This document shows positions 44,931-53,479 of a stretch of DNA of 64,000 nt, one piece after another. The first letter of the stretch is position 1. Each line of letters starts with the position of its first letter. Source of the DNA: Bacteroidales bacterium UBA4814 (GTDB taxonomy: Bacteria; Bacteroidota; Bacteroidia; Bacteroidales; UBA7960); assembly GCA_002402465.1 (NCBI GenBank), contig DHFW01000049.1, positions 310,001 through 374,000 of the forward strand, written 5' to 3'. The notes beneath the pieces were generated by a model. That model made no database searches. It saw only the letters and a program-made list of their open reading frames with translations, and had not been told where the DNA came from. A program made the position numbers and the translations under genes.

Positions 44931-45623
44931 TCAGCGATATGCGAAACAGTCAATAAACGGCCCGTAAAGCCGGTTCCAAAGATGGTATTTCGACGTGCCG
45001 GCCAACCGCGGATAGTGGCGTACAGGTGTTTGTTTCACCTTTCCGTTTTGCAGCAGAATCAACGCAGGCAGGAACCGGTGCATACCGTTGAAAAAGGGAA
45101 TACGTTTGGCCGAATCGGTGTGCATCACCTTCAGAGGGCAACCAGTGTCAGAAACTCCGTCATGGGTCATCATACGACGGTAGCCGTTTGCAATTTTCGA
45201 TTGCAGATTTTTAAAAAATGAGTCTTTGCGGTTAGCCCTTATACCCGTTACCATTTCGTAATTTTCAATATCCCGGAGCAACAGATTAAAATCCTCCGGG
45301 TCGGTCTGCAGGTCCGCATCCATGTATCCCACATAATCGGAAAAAGTATGGTCGATGCCGGCTTTCAGGGCGGCGCTTAACCCCCCGTTTTTTTTGAGAC
45401 TGAGATAAAAGAACGAGGGATTACGGTCACATATTTCCTGGATTCTGCGTTGACTGTCATCTTTTGATCCGTCGTTTACAAACAAAACGCATGTTTGGAA
45501 AAAGGTATGTGTCAAAAATTGCCGAAGTTTTTCTTCTAATGTGTAGAGGTTGTCTTCTTCGTTATATACAGGTATAATAATTGTAAACCTGTAATTTTCG
45601 GTACTATTTTCCTTTACATTCAT
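44931..45623 (-). CDS. DPM1/ArnC-like family 2 glycosyltransferase with premature TGA
   Basis: A 230-residue cytoplasmic GT2 domain: IIIPVYNEEDN near residue 16, VNDGSKDD about 48 and the DxD motif in MDADLQTDPED about 98. It would load a sugar onto undecaprenyl phosphate for the ArnT-like enzyme of the same operon. The frame ends ...FAYR-TGA, but the same frame continues MKKRYINYYVKEHNLN and stops at TAA (44880-44882), just 4 bases before the LAB_N start. Family members read FRWMKKRYINY at this point, so the TGA looks like TGG mutated. Loss of ~17 basic tail residues may or may not abolish activity; a sequencing error is also possible. Confidence 0.85.
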   Translation of the reverse strand: MNVKENSTENYRFTIIIPVYNEEDNLYTLEEKLRQFLTHTFFQTCVLFVNDGSKDDSQRRIQEICDRNPSFFYLSLKKNGGLSAALKAGIDHTFSDYVGYMDADLQTDPEDFNLLLRDIENYEMVTGIRANRKDSFFKNLQSKIANGYRRMMTHDGVSDTGCPLKVMHTDSAKRIPFFNGMHRFLPALILLQNGKVKQTPVRHYPRLAGTSKYHLWNRLYGPFIDCFAYR

Positions 45624-45741
45624 TTCAATATATTAATGTGCCTGACATGATGTTGCGCTCTTTTAAAATTCTTTCCTGAATCTTCTCTATAAGTCTATAA
45701 GTCCGTATTTGAAAATTTTCGCCACGTTGTTGAAGGTTTTT

Positions 45742-45795
45742 CCTTTCTCTCATTGCGAGGTGAAGCGTAGCAAAACGAAGTAATGAGAGAAAAGG
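45742..45795. repeat. REP-like inverted repeat
   Basis: Left arm 45742-45754 pairs with right arm 45782-45795 (CCTTT-CTCTCATT against AATGAGAGAAAAGG, one bulged base). The spacer GCGAGGTGAAGCGTAGC and its surroundings resemble palindromic repeats common between Bacteroidota genes. Confidence 0.6.
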
Positions 45796-45852
45796 AGACG
45801 CCCGAGATGAAAACTTGTTTTATTATTTTTGTTCGACAAAAAAATAAAAAGT

Positions 45853-45922
45853 TGAAACAAGCATGATTCGCTAAGCATAAACACGGAAGAAAATCATCAT
45901 GCGAGTTCCATCTGACCTTAAT
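45853..45922 (+). repeat. Dispersed ~70-base repeat, copy 2
   Basis: Same element as 32342-32412, same orientation. Shared blocks are GCATG, AAACACGGA-GAAAAT and CATCATGCGAGTTCCATC (here) against TTCATGCGAGTTCCATC (copy 1). Confidence 0.6.
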
Positions 45923-46149
45923 AAACAAATAAATTTGGGATTAAACAAGAGTATCACTCTAACGCTGTAACAAATTTACGCATTTGAAAGCAAATTAAGG
46001 AAATTTCTTAGAAAAATATTGAATTAGCCGATTTATTCAACTCTTCTGTTGCAACCATCAGCACGTGGAGAACAGAAAATTGAAGATGAAAGCCCACGTC
46101 CTCGTAAAAAAAATACCCGACCCCTTACTGCCGGCCATTTACACAGGAA

Positions 46150-46666
46150 TTGTTTTTCTTTTCGTGGGGTGCATTCAGGGCCCTAAAACTAAAGGAGCAC
46201 AAAGGAAGCAATGGTGCTCTCTTTTCGAAATGGCGGGCGGCGCGTACCGGTTCATTGTACAGGTCGGGTTGTCTTGCTGTTATTTTTGCATATGTTTATT
46301 ATGGGCCTGAAGATATTGATATCAAAGGGTAGAACCGGGGGATAAGTGAATTTATTCAAAACGAAGATGCTTACAGGAAAGTGTTTTATCTGCTTGAAAT
46401 GGGACCTGATGAACTGATGGCAGAGTTTATACCTGGAAAGGGATTCCCTTTGGAAAAGGAATATTCAAATTGCGGATGAACCTTCTTACATAAAAGGCTT
46501 GTATCCTGAGAGGATAGAGTAACTGGCAAAACTCTGGCAGTACTCTTTGCTGCGCATAAAATCCCTGGAGTTAATTTTGCAGGCGATGAATGAGGAACCC
46601 GATGCCTGCGAATTCGAAATTGATCGGGTACTCATGCAGATCAATGTGCTGATCGAAAACAGGTAA
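46150..46666 (+). pseudogene. Decayed hypothetical gene with stops and a frameshift
   Basis: Coding-like sequence is visible in pieces: YYGPEDIDIKG, a TAG, NRGISEFIQNEDAYRK and LLEMGPDELMAEFIPGKG, then a frame change to IADEPSYIKGLYPERIE, a TAA, and LAKLWQYSLLRIKSLELI to VLIENR. At least two internal stops and one frameshift break it. I do not recognise the family. The left limit is approximate. Confidence 0.5.
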
Positions 46667-46723
46667 TTATTTGGTTTTGGGCGTTTTTTTTAAGATATTC
46701 GCCGTTTATTGAAATCCCGGAAA

Positions 46724-48502
46724 ATGGAACTCCAGCCTTGGATCGACAAGTTTTTGGTGTGGCGGCAAAAGCACCTCAGCGACAGGAATTTTATCCTGAT
46801 TCTTTGCGTGATTATTGGGCTTTTGGCCGCCATTGCCGCGGTGGTATTAAAAACCGGTGTACACTATTTCGAAGCTTGGGTGCGCAACACCCCCGGCCGC
46901 CATATGGAGAACTATTTCTTTCTGATATTCCCGCTAATCGGGATACTGATCACCGTATTCTATATCCGCAACTTTGTGAAGGAAGATATTGGCCACGGTG
47001 TTTCGCGCATTTTGTATGCTATTTCGCGCAACAAGGGGGTGATGAAAATGCACAACATGTGGTCGTCGGTAGTGGCTTGCACCTTTACCAGCGGCTTTGG
47101 CGGCTCGGTGGGTATGGAGGCGCCTATCGTCAGCACTGGTGCAGCTATTGGGTCCAATGTTGCACAGGCAGTAAAGCTGGGTCATAGGCGGACTGTGCTG
47201 CTAATCGGATGCGGGGCAACCGCAGCCATTGCAGCCATCTTTAAGGCACCCATTGCCGGCCTTATTTTTTCCCTGGAAATACTTATGCTCGACCTGACCA
47301 TGGCCTCCATTCTTCCGCTGCTTACCGCCGCGGTGACCGGGGCCATTTTTTCTGCCTTTTTCCTGGGCGAAGGCGTGGAATTTTATTTTACCCTGAAAGA
47401 AGCATTCGACTATTCTTCCATACCCTTTTATATCTTTTTAGGTGCTTTCACCGGGGCAGTGTCCTTGTATTTTACGTGGATGAATGGCAAAGTTGAAAAC
47501 CGCATGAAGAAAATTAGCAAACCATATCATAGGGCTTTGGCGGGGGGAATCATTCTTGGTGTACTGATCTTTCTCTTTCCGCCACTCTTTGGCGAAGGCT
47601 ACTTTACCATGCGCAGCATACTCTCGGGCCAGCCCGAAAACCTGCTCCTCGAGAGTCCTTTTGGGCATTTGGTAGATCATAGCGGAATGCTGTTTATCGG
47701 CTTTTTGGTTTGTGTGCTTTTCTTTAAAGCCATTGCCACCTCACTCACCACAGGGGCCGGTGGAATTGGAGGGGTTTTTGCCCCCAGTCTTTTTATGGGG
47801 GGCATTTCTGGTTTTGTTTTTTCCAGGCTGATTAACAGCTACTCGGGCTTCAGAATTTCGGAGTATAATTTTGCCCTGGTCGGGATGGCCGGGCTGATTG
47901 CCGGCATCATGCATGCGCCCTTAACGGCCATATTTCTTATTGCCGAAATCACCGGGGGCTATGAATTGTTTATTCCCCTCATTATCACGGCATCTATTTC
48001 TTACCTCACCGTAAACTATTTCCAGCCACACTCCATTTATACCAAGAAGCTGGCAGAGACCGGCGATTTGATCACCCACCATAAGGATAAAGCCGTGCTG
48101 ACTTTGCTCAATGTGGAGTCGGTGATTGAAACCAATCTCGATACCGTAAACCCGGAAATGACCCTGGGTGAATTGGTTAAGGTGATTGCCAAGTCGAAGC
48201 GCAATATTTTCCCGGTACTCGATTCCGAGGGCAATTTTTTGGGCATAGTGTGGCTCGACGATGTGCGTGAGATCATGTTCGACCGCAAAAAGTATAATGA
48301 ACTGAAGGTGCGTAACCTGATGTTCTTTCCAAGAGCCACTGTAAACATGGCCGACAGCATGGACACGGTAATGAAGAAATTCCGTGACAGCGGCCTGTGG
48401 AACATGCCGGTGGTGGACAACGGCAAATATAAAGGCTACATCTCCCGCTCAAACGTGTTCAATATTTACCGCAATATGCTGATTGAATTTTCGGAAGAAT
48501 AG
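46724..48502 (+). CDS. ClC chloride channel/transporter with C-terminal CBS pair
   Basis: A 592-residue membrane protein. The ClC core (about 15-440, many helices) shows GFGGSVGMEAPIVSTG, which aligns with the G(K/R)EGP selectivity loop and keeps the gating glutamate, plus GAGGIGGVFAPSLFMG. The retained glutamate favours a chloride/proton exchanger over a pure channel. Two CBS domains follow (about 455-590: VNPEMTLGELVKVI, DSGLWNMPVVDNGKYKGYI) and may sense adenine nucleotides. ATG at 46724 is preferred to TTG at 46709. Confidence 0.93.
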   Translation: MELQPWIDKFLVWRQKHLSDRNFILILCVIIGLLAAIAAVVLKTGVHYFEAWVRNTPGRHMENYFFLIFPLIGILITVFYIRNFVKEDIGHGVSRILYAISRNKGVMKMHNMWSSVVACTFTSGFGGSVGMEAPIVSTGAAIGSNVAQAVKLGHRRTVLLIGCGATAAIAAIFKAPIAGLIFSLEILMLDLTMASILPLLTAAVTGAIFSAFFLGEGVEFYFTLKEAFDYSSIPFYIFLGAFTGAVSLYFTWMNGKVENRMKKISKPYHRALAGGIILGVLIFLFPPLFGEGYFTMRSILSGQPENLLLESPFGHLVDHSGMLFIGFLVCVLFFKAIATSLTTGAGGIGGVFAPSLFMGGISGFVFSRLINSYSGFRISEYNFALVGMAGLIAGIMHAPLTAIFLIAEITGGYELFIPLIITASISYLTVNYFQPHSIYTKKLAETGDLITHHKDKAVLTLLNVESVIETNLDTVNPEMTLGELVKVIAKSKRNIFPVLDSEGNFLGIVWLDDVREIMFDRKKYNELKVRNLMFFPRATVNMADSMDTVMKKFRDSGLWNMPVVDNGKYKGYISRSNVFNIYRNMLIEFSEE

Positions 48503-48503
48503 G

Positions 48504-48518
48504 GACAGGTCGCCTGTC
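48504..48518. other. Hairpin at the transposase 3' end
   Basis: GACAGG-tcg-CCTGTC directly abuts the transposase stop codon. IS200/IS605 elements are recognised through subterminal hairpins, so this may be one end of the element; it could also be a terminator for the ClC gene. Confidence 0.45.
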
Positions 48519-48997
48519 TATAACCAGATGTATACCCCTTCAAAGAATTCAAAGAGATACTTGTCATTGAATTTGATCTCATTTTTTTGTAAGATATCAA
48601 GGTATTCATCCTTAAAGGATGCTTTGGCATGGTGCTTTTCCTGATTCAGAATATAATTGATAACAGTTTGTTTCTGTGATTTAGAGTGTGAAAATGCACC
48701 ATAACCCTTCTGCCATTCAAATTTGAATTTGGTGAGACTATTCTCTTTTATCCAGGCATTGCTTGATGTTTTAATTTTTTCAACCAGATCAGGGATAAGC
48801 TGGTTTACATTATAACCAATAAATATGTGCACATGGTCGGGCATGCAACCAATAGCTAGCATTTTATGGCCATTCTTCTGAACAATACCTGTAATATACT
48901 TCTCCAAATCGCCTTTCCAGGCCTTTTTGATTAATGCATCACCATTTTTGGGTGAGAAAACCTGGTGAATGTAAAGTTGAGTATAGGTATTTGCCAT
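48518..48997 (-). CDS. IS200/IS605-type Y1 (HUH) transposase TnpA
   Basis: A 159-residue single-strand DNA transposase. HUH motif MPDHVHIFIG about residues 52-61; catalytic Tyr in the helix INYILNQEKHH about residue 113. Length and layout match IS200-family TnpA. No tnpB/iscB gene accompanies it. The flanking 290 bases upstream are filled with short palindromes (49047-49256), so the element may be a source of non-autonomous copies. Confidence 0.92.
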   Translation of the reverse strand: MANTYTQLYIHQVFSPKNGDALIKKAWKGDLEKYITGIVQKNGHKMLAIGCMPDHVHIFIGYNVNQLIPDLVEKIKTSSNAWIKENSLTKFKFEWQKGYGAFSHSKSQKQTVINYILNQEKHHAKASFKDEYLDILQKNEIKFNDKYLFEFFEGVYIWL

Positions 48998-49046
48998 GGC
49001 CGAATTAGTTTCTTGAAACTTATTATGTAATTGAAAATAATGTCAC

Positions 49047-49113
49047 GGTGCGCTGCACCTAATGGTTCAATTAATGCCATTTGTGCTACCAATATTACGC
49101 AGCGCTGCTGCTA
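49047..49113 (+). repeat. Palindromic element, copy A (GGTGCGCTGCACC ... GCTACC)
   Basis: The palindromic GGTGCGCTGCACC (49047-49059) is followed after 25 bases by GCTACC-AATATTACGC-AGCGCTGC. The same two-block arrangement in the same order is found at 63531-63600 beside the second Y1 transposase. Confidence 0.65.
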
Positions 49114-49191
49114 AGTGTCTGGTTGTTGCCCGGCAATTCCATTTTTTTGGCGACTTTGCAAGAGATATTGTTTCCATTTCGCCTGTTTTTT

Positions 49192-49256
49192 GGTGCAGCG
49201 CACCATAATATCGGTAGCATTTCGATCAGGTATTAAACCGTATGGTGCAGCGCACC
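49192..49256 (-). repeat. Palindromic element, inverted partial copies
   Basis: GGTGCAGCGCACC-ATAATATC-GGTAGC at 49192-49218 is the reverse orientation of the two blocks seen in copy A. A further lone GGTGCAGCGCACC lies at 49244-49256. Confidence 0.6.
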
Positions 49257-49288
49257 GTAACATAAAAAATCCAATCCAAAAGAAGCCA

Positions 49289-51892
49289 TTAATAATTCTT
49301 CTCCGGATACAAATCGAACCACCACTGCGGCTGGTCTTTCAGGTAGCGGTCCCACCAGGCCATGATGGTGTTGTGCCATTCGATGCGCTTATTGTAGGTT
49401 ACAATGTGGTGGTCTTCGCCTTTTACCATGATGAGCTCTACGGGGCGGCCAAGGATTTTCAGGGCGGTGTACATCTGGATGCTTTCGCCTGGAGGCACAT
49501 TGGTGTCGCTGTCGCCGGTGAGCAACAGCAGTGGGGTGGTCACCTTGTCGGCATGAAACAGGGGGCTTTGGCCCACATAGATATCCTGCCTGTTCCATGG
49601 GAAGCTAAAGGCGGTTGCGCTTGCGCTGTAAGAATAGCCCCAGTAACCTTCACCCCAGTAGCTCGAAATGGAGCTGATGCCGGCGTGTGAGATAGCTGTG
49701 GCGAAAATATCGGTGCGAGTAAGCAACAACATGGTCATAAAGCCACCGTAAGAAGCGCCCGCACAGCCCACCTTTGATGCATCGGTAAAAGAGTGTTCGT
49801 TGAGGAAAGCTTTGGTGGCATCGATAATTTCGTCGGCCACGGTAATGCCCCAGTTGTTCACATGGGCTGCTGAGAATTCCTGCCCGAAACCGATGGCTCC
49901 GCTTGGCTGTAGCACATACACCACGTAACCGTTGCCTGCCCAAAGATTAAAAGGGTAGCGCCCCCCGAAAGTGCGGCCAACGGGGGTGGTTCCACCATAA
50001 TAATACACAATAACCGGGTATTTCTTCTCCGGATCGAAGTTGGGCGGCAGATAATAGCGACCTTTAATATTTAGATTTTCACTGGTGGTGAAGTCCCAGT
50101 CGCGGACTTCGCCAAACTGCACATGGCGGTATGTTTGGCCTTCGGTGTCTTCGAGCACCTGGAAACGCTTGTTGCGCAGGTTCATTACATAGGCTTTCTG
50201 TGGAGCGTTGGTTTGTGAGCCAAGGTAAGTGGCGGTCAGCTCCTTCTCGGCAAAATCGATGCCTGAAATCATGTCCACCCCGGTTTCAATCTTGCTGAAT
50301 CGCTCACGGGGAACATCGTATTGATACAGGTGCTGGTAATCTTCTTCTACCACGTGCAAGTAAATATGGTTATCGACCGGGTGCCAGAAAACCGACGATA
50401 CTGAAGGGTCGAAATTCAGGGTAATACACTTCACATCGCGGGTTTCCAGATCGTAGATATAAGCCTGCCGGTCGGTGTTATTCGAAATGGTTCCTTCAGG
50501 AATGTTAAGGCCGGCACCATCAAAGGCCATGGGGCCGCCGGTGGCCAGCAACTTTTTGCCATCAGGCGAGAAGGAAGCGGACACTCCCCAGCTTTGGTCA
50601 ACCATTATTGTGTCAACCGCAAGGGTAGCCAGGTCGAGCAGCAACAGGTCGGATTTGGAATAGGGCCGCTCCTCATAATCAGGTCTCGACATGCTGATAA
50701 GCAAGGTTTTTCCATCGGGGCTGATGTCCATTAGTGAAGTGCTTACATTGCCCCAGGTCAGGCGGGTTTTTAGTCCGGTGGCCACATCGTACTTGTAAAG
50801 GAAGCTTCGGTTTCTCCAGCCGCCCTGGCGGTCCTGCATGCCGAGTAGCTGCCGCATGGTGGCATCGGTTCCCGAGCCGTCTTCGCGCACCGAGTAAATG
50901 ATATATGAAGCATCGGGTGCCCAGCGAAACATTCCCATGCGCTCTTCATCTTCGAGCATGCTGCGTATTTCACCGGTTTCAATGTTATGCCAGTGGATGG
51001 TCGACTTGTTGTTGCGGCTGGTAACATAGGTTAATACGCTTCCGCTGGAAAGCCAGGAGAAACGCGATGCCCGTGAGTGTTTAAAAGAATATACCAGGGC
51101 GTTGTCAGAAAAACGCCGGATATCGGTCCACGATTCTGTCTGGTCGCTGGGAGGCATGGATTGCCGGTAGCTGATGGCGTAATGCTTACCATCGGCCGAA
51201 GACTGAACGGAAGCTACTTTCACTCCGTCCATAATATGGTTGATGTTTTTAATGTTGGCAGGGCTGAGGGTGGGCCTGAGGTCGCCCAGGGCAAAGGGCT
51301 CTTTAATCTCAAGGTTGGCTGTGAGCCCCCACTCCAGGCCCTGCTTGGCTGGTTTCAGCGCCTTGATTACCAGCAGATGAGTGCCTCGGGGCAGTTTCAG
51401 TTCTTTCGAAACCCGCCCGGTGGATCCTTCTTCTTTTTCAAGGGTGGTTTTGCTGCCAATGCGCTCGCCGTTTAGATAGGCTTCAACCATATGTGCACTT
51501 CTTATTTCAAGCTGGGTTGAGATCCAGCGCTCGGCCTTAATGTAGGTAGCCAGGTAAGCCACTTGTGGCTCGTTGGTTTGGCTGCCATCGTGCAACACCA
51601 GGAACCCATTCTCATCGGCGAAAGCCGATTGCCATGGTGCATTCTGGGCTCCAAACCAGGGCAGCAAAAGGTTTTTCTCAGGGAAATAATCCTTCAGGCT
51701 GAAGTGGCTGAAAGAGAGCAATTCATTGTTAGAAAAAGGTTTCCCTTCCACATTTTTCATGTCGTGAAAGGCAGGGTTGCTCACCGGCAACGGTCCGGTA
51801 GAGAGCCATTGCGAAATGACCAGTTTTTTCTGGGCGGGCAGCAAAAAAGGAATAAGCATCAGGGCCCACAAAACAAAGATGGTTCTTTTCAT
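49289..51892 (-). CDS. Exported S9-family serine peptidase (prolyl oligopeptidase type)
   Basis: An 867-residue protein. Signal peptide to about residue 20 (LWALMLIPFLLPAQ), so periplasmic or surface. Residues ~85-200 form a beta-sandwich-like segment; ~225-600 a beta-propeller with WD-like blades (DISPDGKTLLIS, ASFSPDGKKLLATGG). The C-terminal alpha/beta-hydrolase holds the Ser in GASYGGFM (about 713), Asp in TGDSDTNVPP (about 795) and His in GEDHHIV (about 826). It probably trims peptides taken from protein breakdown. The N-terminal sandwich is not part of the standard dipeptidyl-peptidase layout. No sorting tail is seen. Confidence 0.92.
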   Translation of the reverse strand: MKRTIFVLWALMLIPFLLPAQKKLVISQWLSTGPLPVSNPAFHDMKNVEGKPFSNNELLSFSHFSLKDYFPEKNLLLPWFGAQNAPWQSAFADENGFLVLHDGSQTNEPQVAYLATYIKAERWISTQLEIRSAHMVEAYLNGERIGSKTTLEKEEGSTGRVSKELKLPRGTHLLVIKALKPAKQGLEWGLTANLEIKEPFALGDLRPTLSPANIKNINHIMDGVKVASVQSSADGKHYAISYRQSMPPSDQTESWTDIRRFSDNALVYSFKHSRASRFSWLSSGSVLTYVTSRNNKSTIHWHNIETGEIRSMLEDEERMGMFRWAPDASYIIYSVREDGSGTDATMRQLLGMQDRQGGWRNRSFLYKYDVATGLKTRLTWGNVSTSLMDISPDGKTLLISMSRPDYEERPYSKSDLLLLDLATLAVDTIMVDQSWGVSASFSPDGKKLLATGGPMAFDGAGLNIPEGTISNNTDRQAYIYDLETRDVKCITLNFDPSVSSVFWHPVDNHIYLHVVEEDYQHLYQYDVPRERFSKIETGVDMISGIDFAEKELTATYLGSQTNAPQKAYVMNLRNKRFQVLEDTEGQTYRHVQFGEVRDWDFTTSENLNIKGRYYLPPNFDPEKKYPVIVYYYGGTTPVGRTFGGRYPFNLWAGNGYVVYVLQPSGAIGFGQEFSAAHVNNWGITVADEIIDATKAFLNEHSFTDASKVGCAGASYGGFMTMLLLTRTDIFATAISHAGISSISSYWGEGYWGYSYSASATAFSFPWNRQDIYVGQSPLFHADKVTTPLLLLTGDSDTNVPPGESIQMYTALKILGRPVELIMVKGEDHHIVTYNKRIEWHNTIMAWWDRYLKDQPQWWFDLYPEKNY

Positions 51893-52040
51893 GTTAATCA
51901 GATTATTGATTTATTTGGGTTTCCGGGTAAAATTAGCATTTTTAGGGCTTTTGATCATCACAGGCGGTTGCTTAAAATTGTTTAATTTTGAGCCTGTTTT
52001 AACGGAATAAACTTCAACATTATAAAAACTTCGAAATATC

Positions 52041-53321
52041 ATGGAAAAAGACCGTCAGATTTTTGACTTGATTGAGCAGGAGCACCATCGCCAGTTGCAT
52101 GGCGTGGAGCTGATCGCCTCAGAAAACTTTGTGAGTGAGCAGGTAATGCGTGCCATGGGCAGCGTAATGACCAACAAGTATGCAGAAGGTTACCCCGGCC
52201 GCCGCTACTATGGTGGTTGCCAGATTGTGGATCAGAGCGAGCAGCTGGCCATTGACCGTGCCAAGGAGCTTTTTGGGGCCGAGTATGCCAACGTGCAGCC
52301 CCACAGCGGCGCCCAGGCCAATGCGGCCGTATTTCTGGCCTGCCTGCAGCCCGGCGACATCTTTATGGGCCTCGACCTCAGTCATGGCGGTCACCTTTCG
52401 CATGGCTCACCCGTAAACCTTTCGGGTATGATTTACAAGCCAGTGGCTTATAGGGTTAAGGAAGACACCGGCACCATCGATTACGATCAGATGGAAAAAA
52501 TGGCCCTGCAGGAAAAGCCCAAGTTGATTATTGCGGGCGCTTCGGCCTATCCGCGCGACTGGGACTTTAAGCGCATGCGCGAAATTGCCGACAAGGTAGG
52601 TGCCATTCTTATGGCCGACATTGCCCATCCTGCTGGTCTTATCGCAGCAGGGCTGCTCAACGACCCGCTGCCCCATTGCCATATCATTACCACCACCACG
52701 CACAAAACCCTGCGCGGCCCGCGTGGTGGCCTCATCCTGATGGGCAAGGACTTCGAAAACCCCTGGGGCCAGAAAACCCCCAAGGGCGAAATCAAAATGA
52801 TGTCGGCCGTATTGGATAGCGCCGTATTCCCTGGCACACAGGGTGGCCCGCTAGAACACATAATCGCCGCCAAAGCCGTGGCTTTTGGCGAAGCCCTGCA
52901 GCCTTCGTTCAAGGAGTATGGCATTCAAGTTATGAAAAATGCCCAGGCCATGGCCAAGGCATTTATTGACAAGGGTTACCACGTAACCTCGGGTGGCACC
53001 GACAACCACCTGATGCTCATTGACCTGCGTTCAAAATTCCCTGAAATCACCGGCAAGAAGGTAGAAAACACCCTGGTGCTGGCCGATATCACCATCAACA
53101 AAAACATGGTGCCTTTCGACAGCCGTTCGCCCTTCACCACTTCCGGCATTCGCATTGGTACGCCTGCCATTACAACCCGTGGCCTCAAAGAAGAGCATGC
53201 TATTCAGATCGTTGACCTGGTTGATGAAGTCATTTCAAACATCGACAATCAGGAAGTGATCGAAAGCGTCAAGAAAAAAGTGCACAAGCTCATGGAAGGC
53301 TTTCCGCTTTTTGCATATTAA
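52041..53321 (+). CDS. glyA: Serine hydroxymethyltransferase
   Basis: PLP enzyme that interconverts serine and glycine and charges tetrahydrofolate with a one-carbon unit. The 426 residues have HGVELIASENFVS at the N-terminus, LDLSHGGHLSHG (about 115) and the PLP lysine in TTTTHKTLRGPRGG (about 225). Length is normal for Bacteroidota. Followed by its own terminator. Confidence 0.97.
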   Translation: MEKDRQIFDLIEQEHHRQLHGVELIASENFVSEQVMRAMGSVMTNKYAEGYPGRRYYGGCQIVDQSEQLAIDRAKELFGAEYANVQPHSGAQANAAVFLACLQPGDIFMGLDLSHGGHLSHGSPVNLSGMIYKPVAYRVKEDTGTIDYDQMEKMALQEKPKLIIAGASAYPRDWDFKRMREIADKVGAILMADIAHPAGLIAAGLLNDPLPHCHIITTTTHKTLRGPRGGLILMGKDFENPWGQKTPKGEIKMMSAVLDSAVFPGTQGGPLEHIIAAKAVAFGEALQPSFKEYGIQVMKNAQAMAKAFIDKGYHVTSGGTDNHLMLIDLRSKFPEITGKKVENTLVLADITINKNMVPFDSRSPFTTSGIRIGTPAITTRGLKEEHAIQIVDLVDEVISNIDNQEVIESVKKKVHKLMEGFPLFAY

Positions 53322-53338
53322 AAGAATTTCAATAATGG

Positions 53339-53369
53339 AAATGGAGGTGCATGCCTCCATTTTTTTTTG
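53339..53369 (+). terminator. Rho-independent terminator of glyA
   Basis: AAATGGAGG (53339-53347) pairs with CCTCCATTT (53354-53362) around TGCATG and is followed by T residues. Confidence 0.9.
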
Positions 53370-53434
53370 CCTTTTTCGGCCATTAATCGAACTTTTTTTT
53401 GCCAAGGTGGGCAAATTTCTGATTTTTGTTTTTG

Positions 53435-53442
53435 TACCTTTG
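53435..53442 (+). promoter_or_regulatory. -7 box ahead of sixA
   Basis: TACCTTTG fits TAnnTTTG, 37 bases before the sixA ATG at 53480. The upstream element is weak (T-rich only). It lies close to an in-frame TTG at 53447, which argues against that as start. Confidence 0.5.
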
Positions 53443-53479
53443 ATTTTTGAAGGAAAATTCTGGTAAACTTTTTTTGATT

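Larger units (their letters stand above)
45624..46723. other. 1100-base region without an intact gene
   Basis: From left to right: AT-rich upstream region of the glycosylation operon, an inverted repeat (45742-45795), copy 2 of the dispersed repeat (45853-45922) and a decayed coding region (46150-46666). It marks the right edge of the AT-rich accessory segment. Confidence 0.75.

Noticed and set aside
44931..44933. TGA read as tryptophan (recoded genetic code)
   Set aside because: Many other genes in the window use TGA as a normal stop at the expected family length, for example nadD, gmk and the ECF sigma gene.
46065..46310. 81-codon open frame as a real membrane protein
   Set aside because: It overlaps the decayed coding region in another frame, has no proper family signature and starts within AT-rich repeat-flanking sequence.
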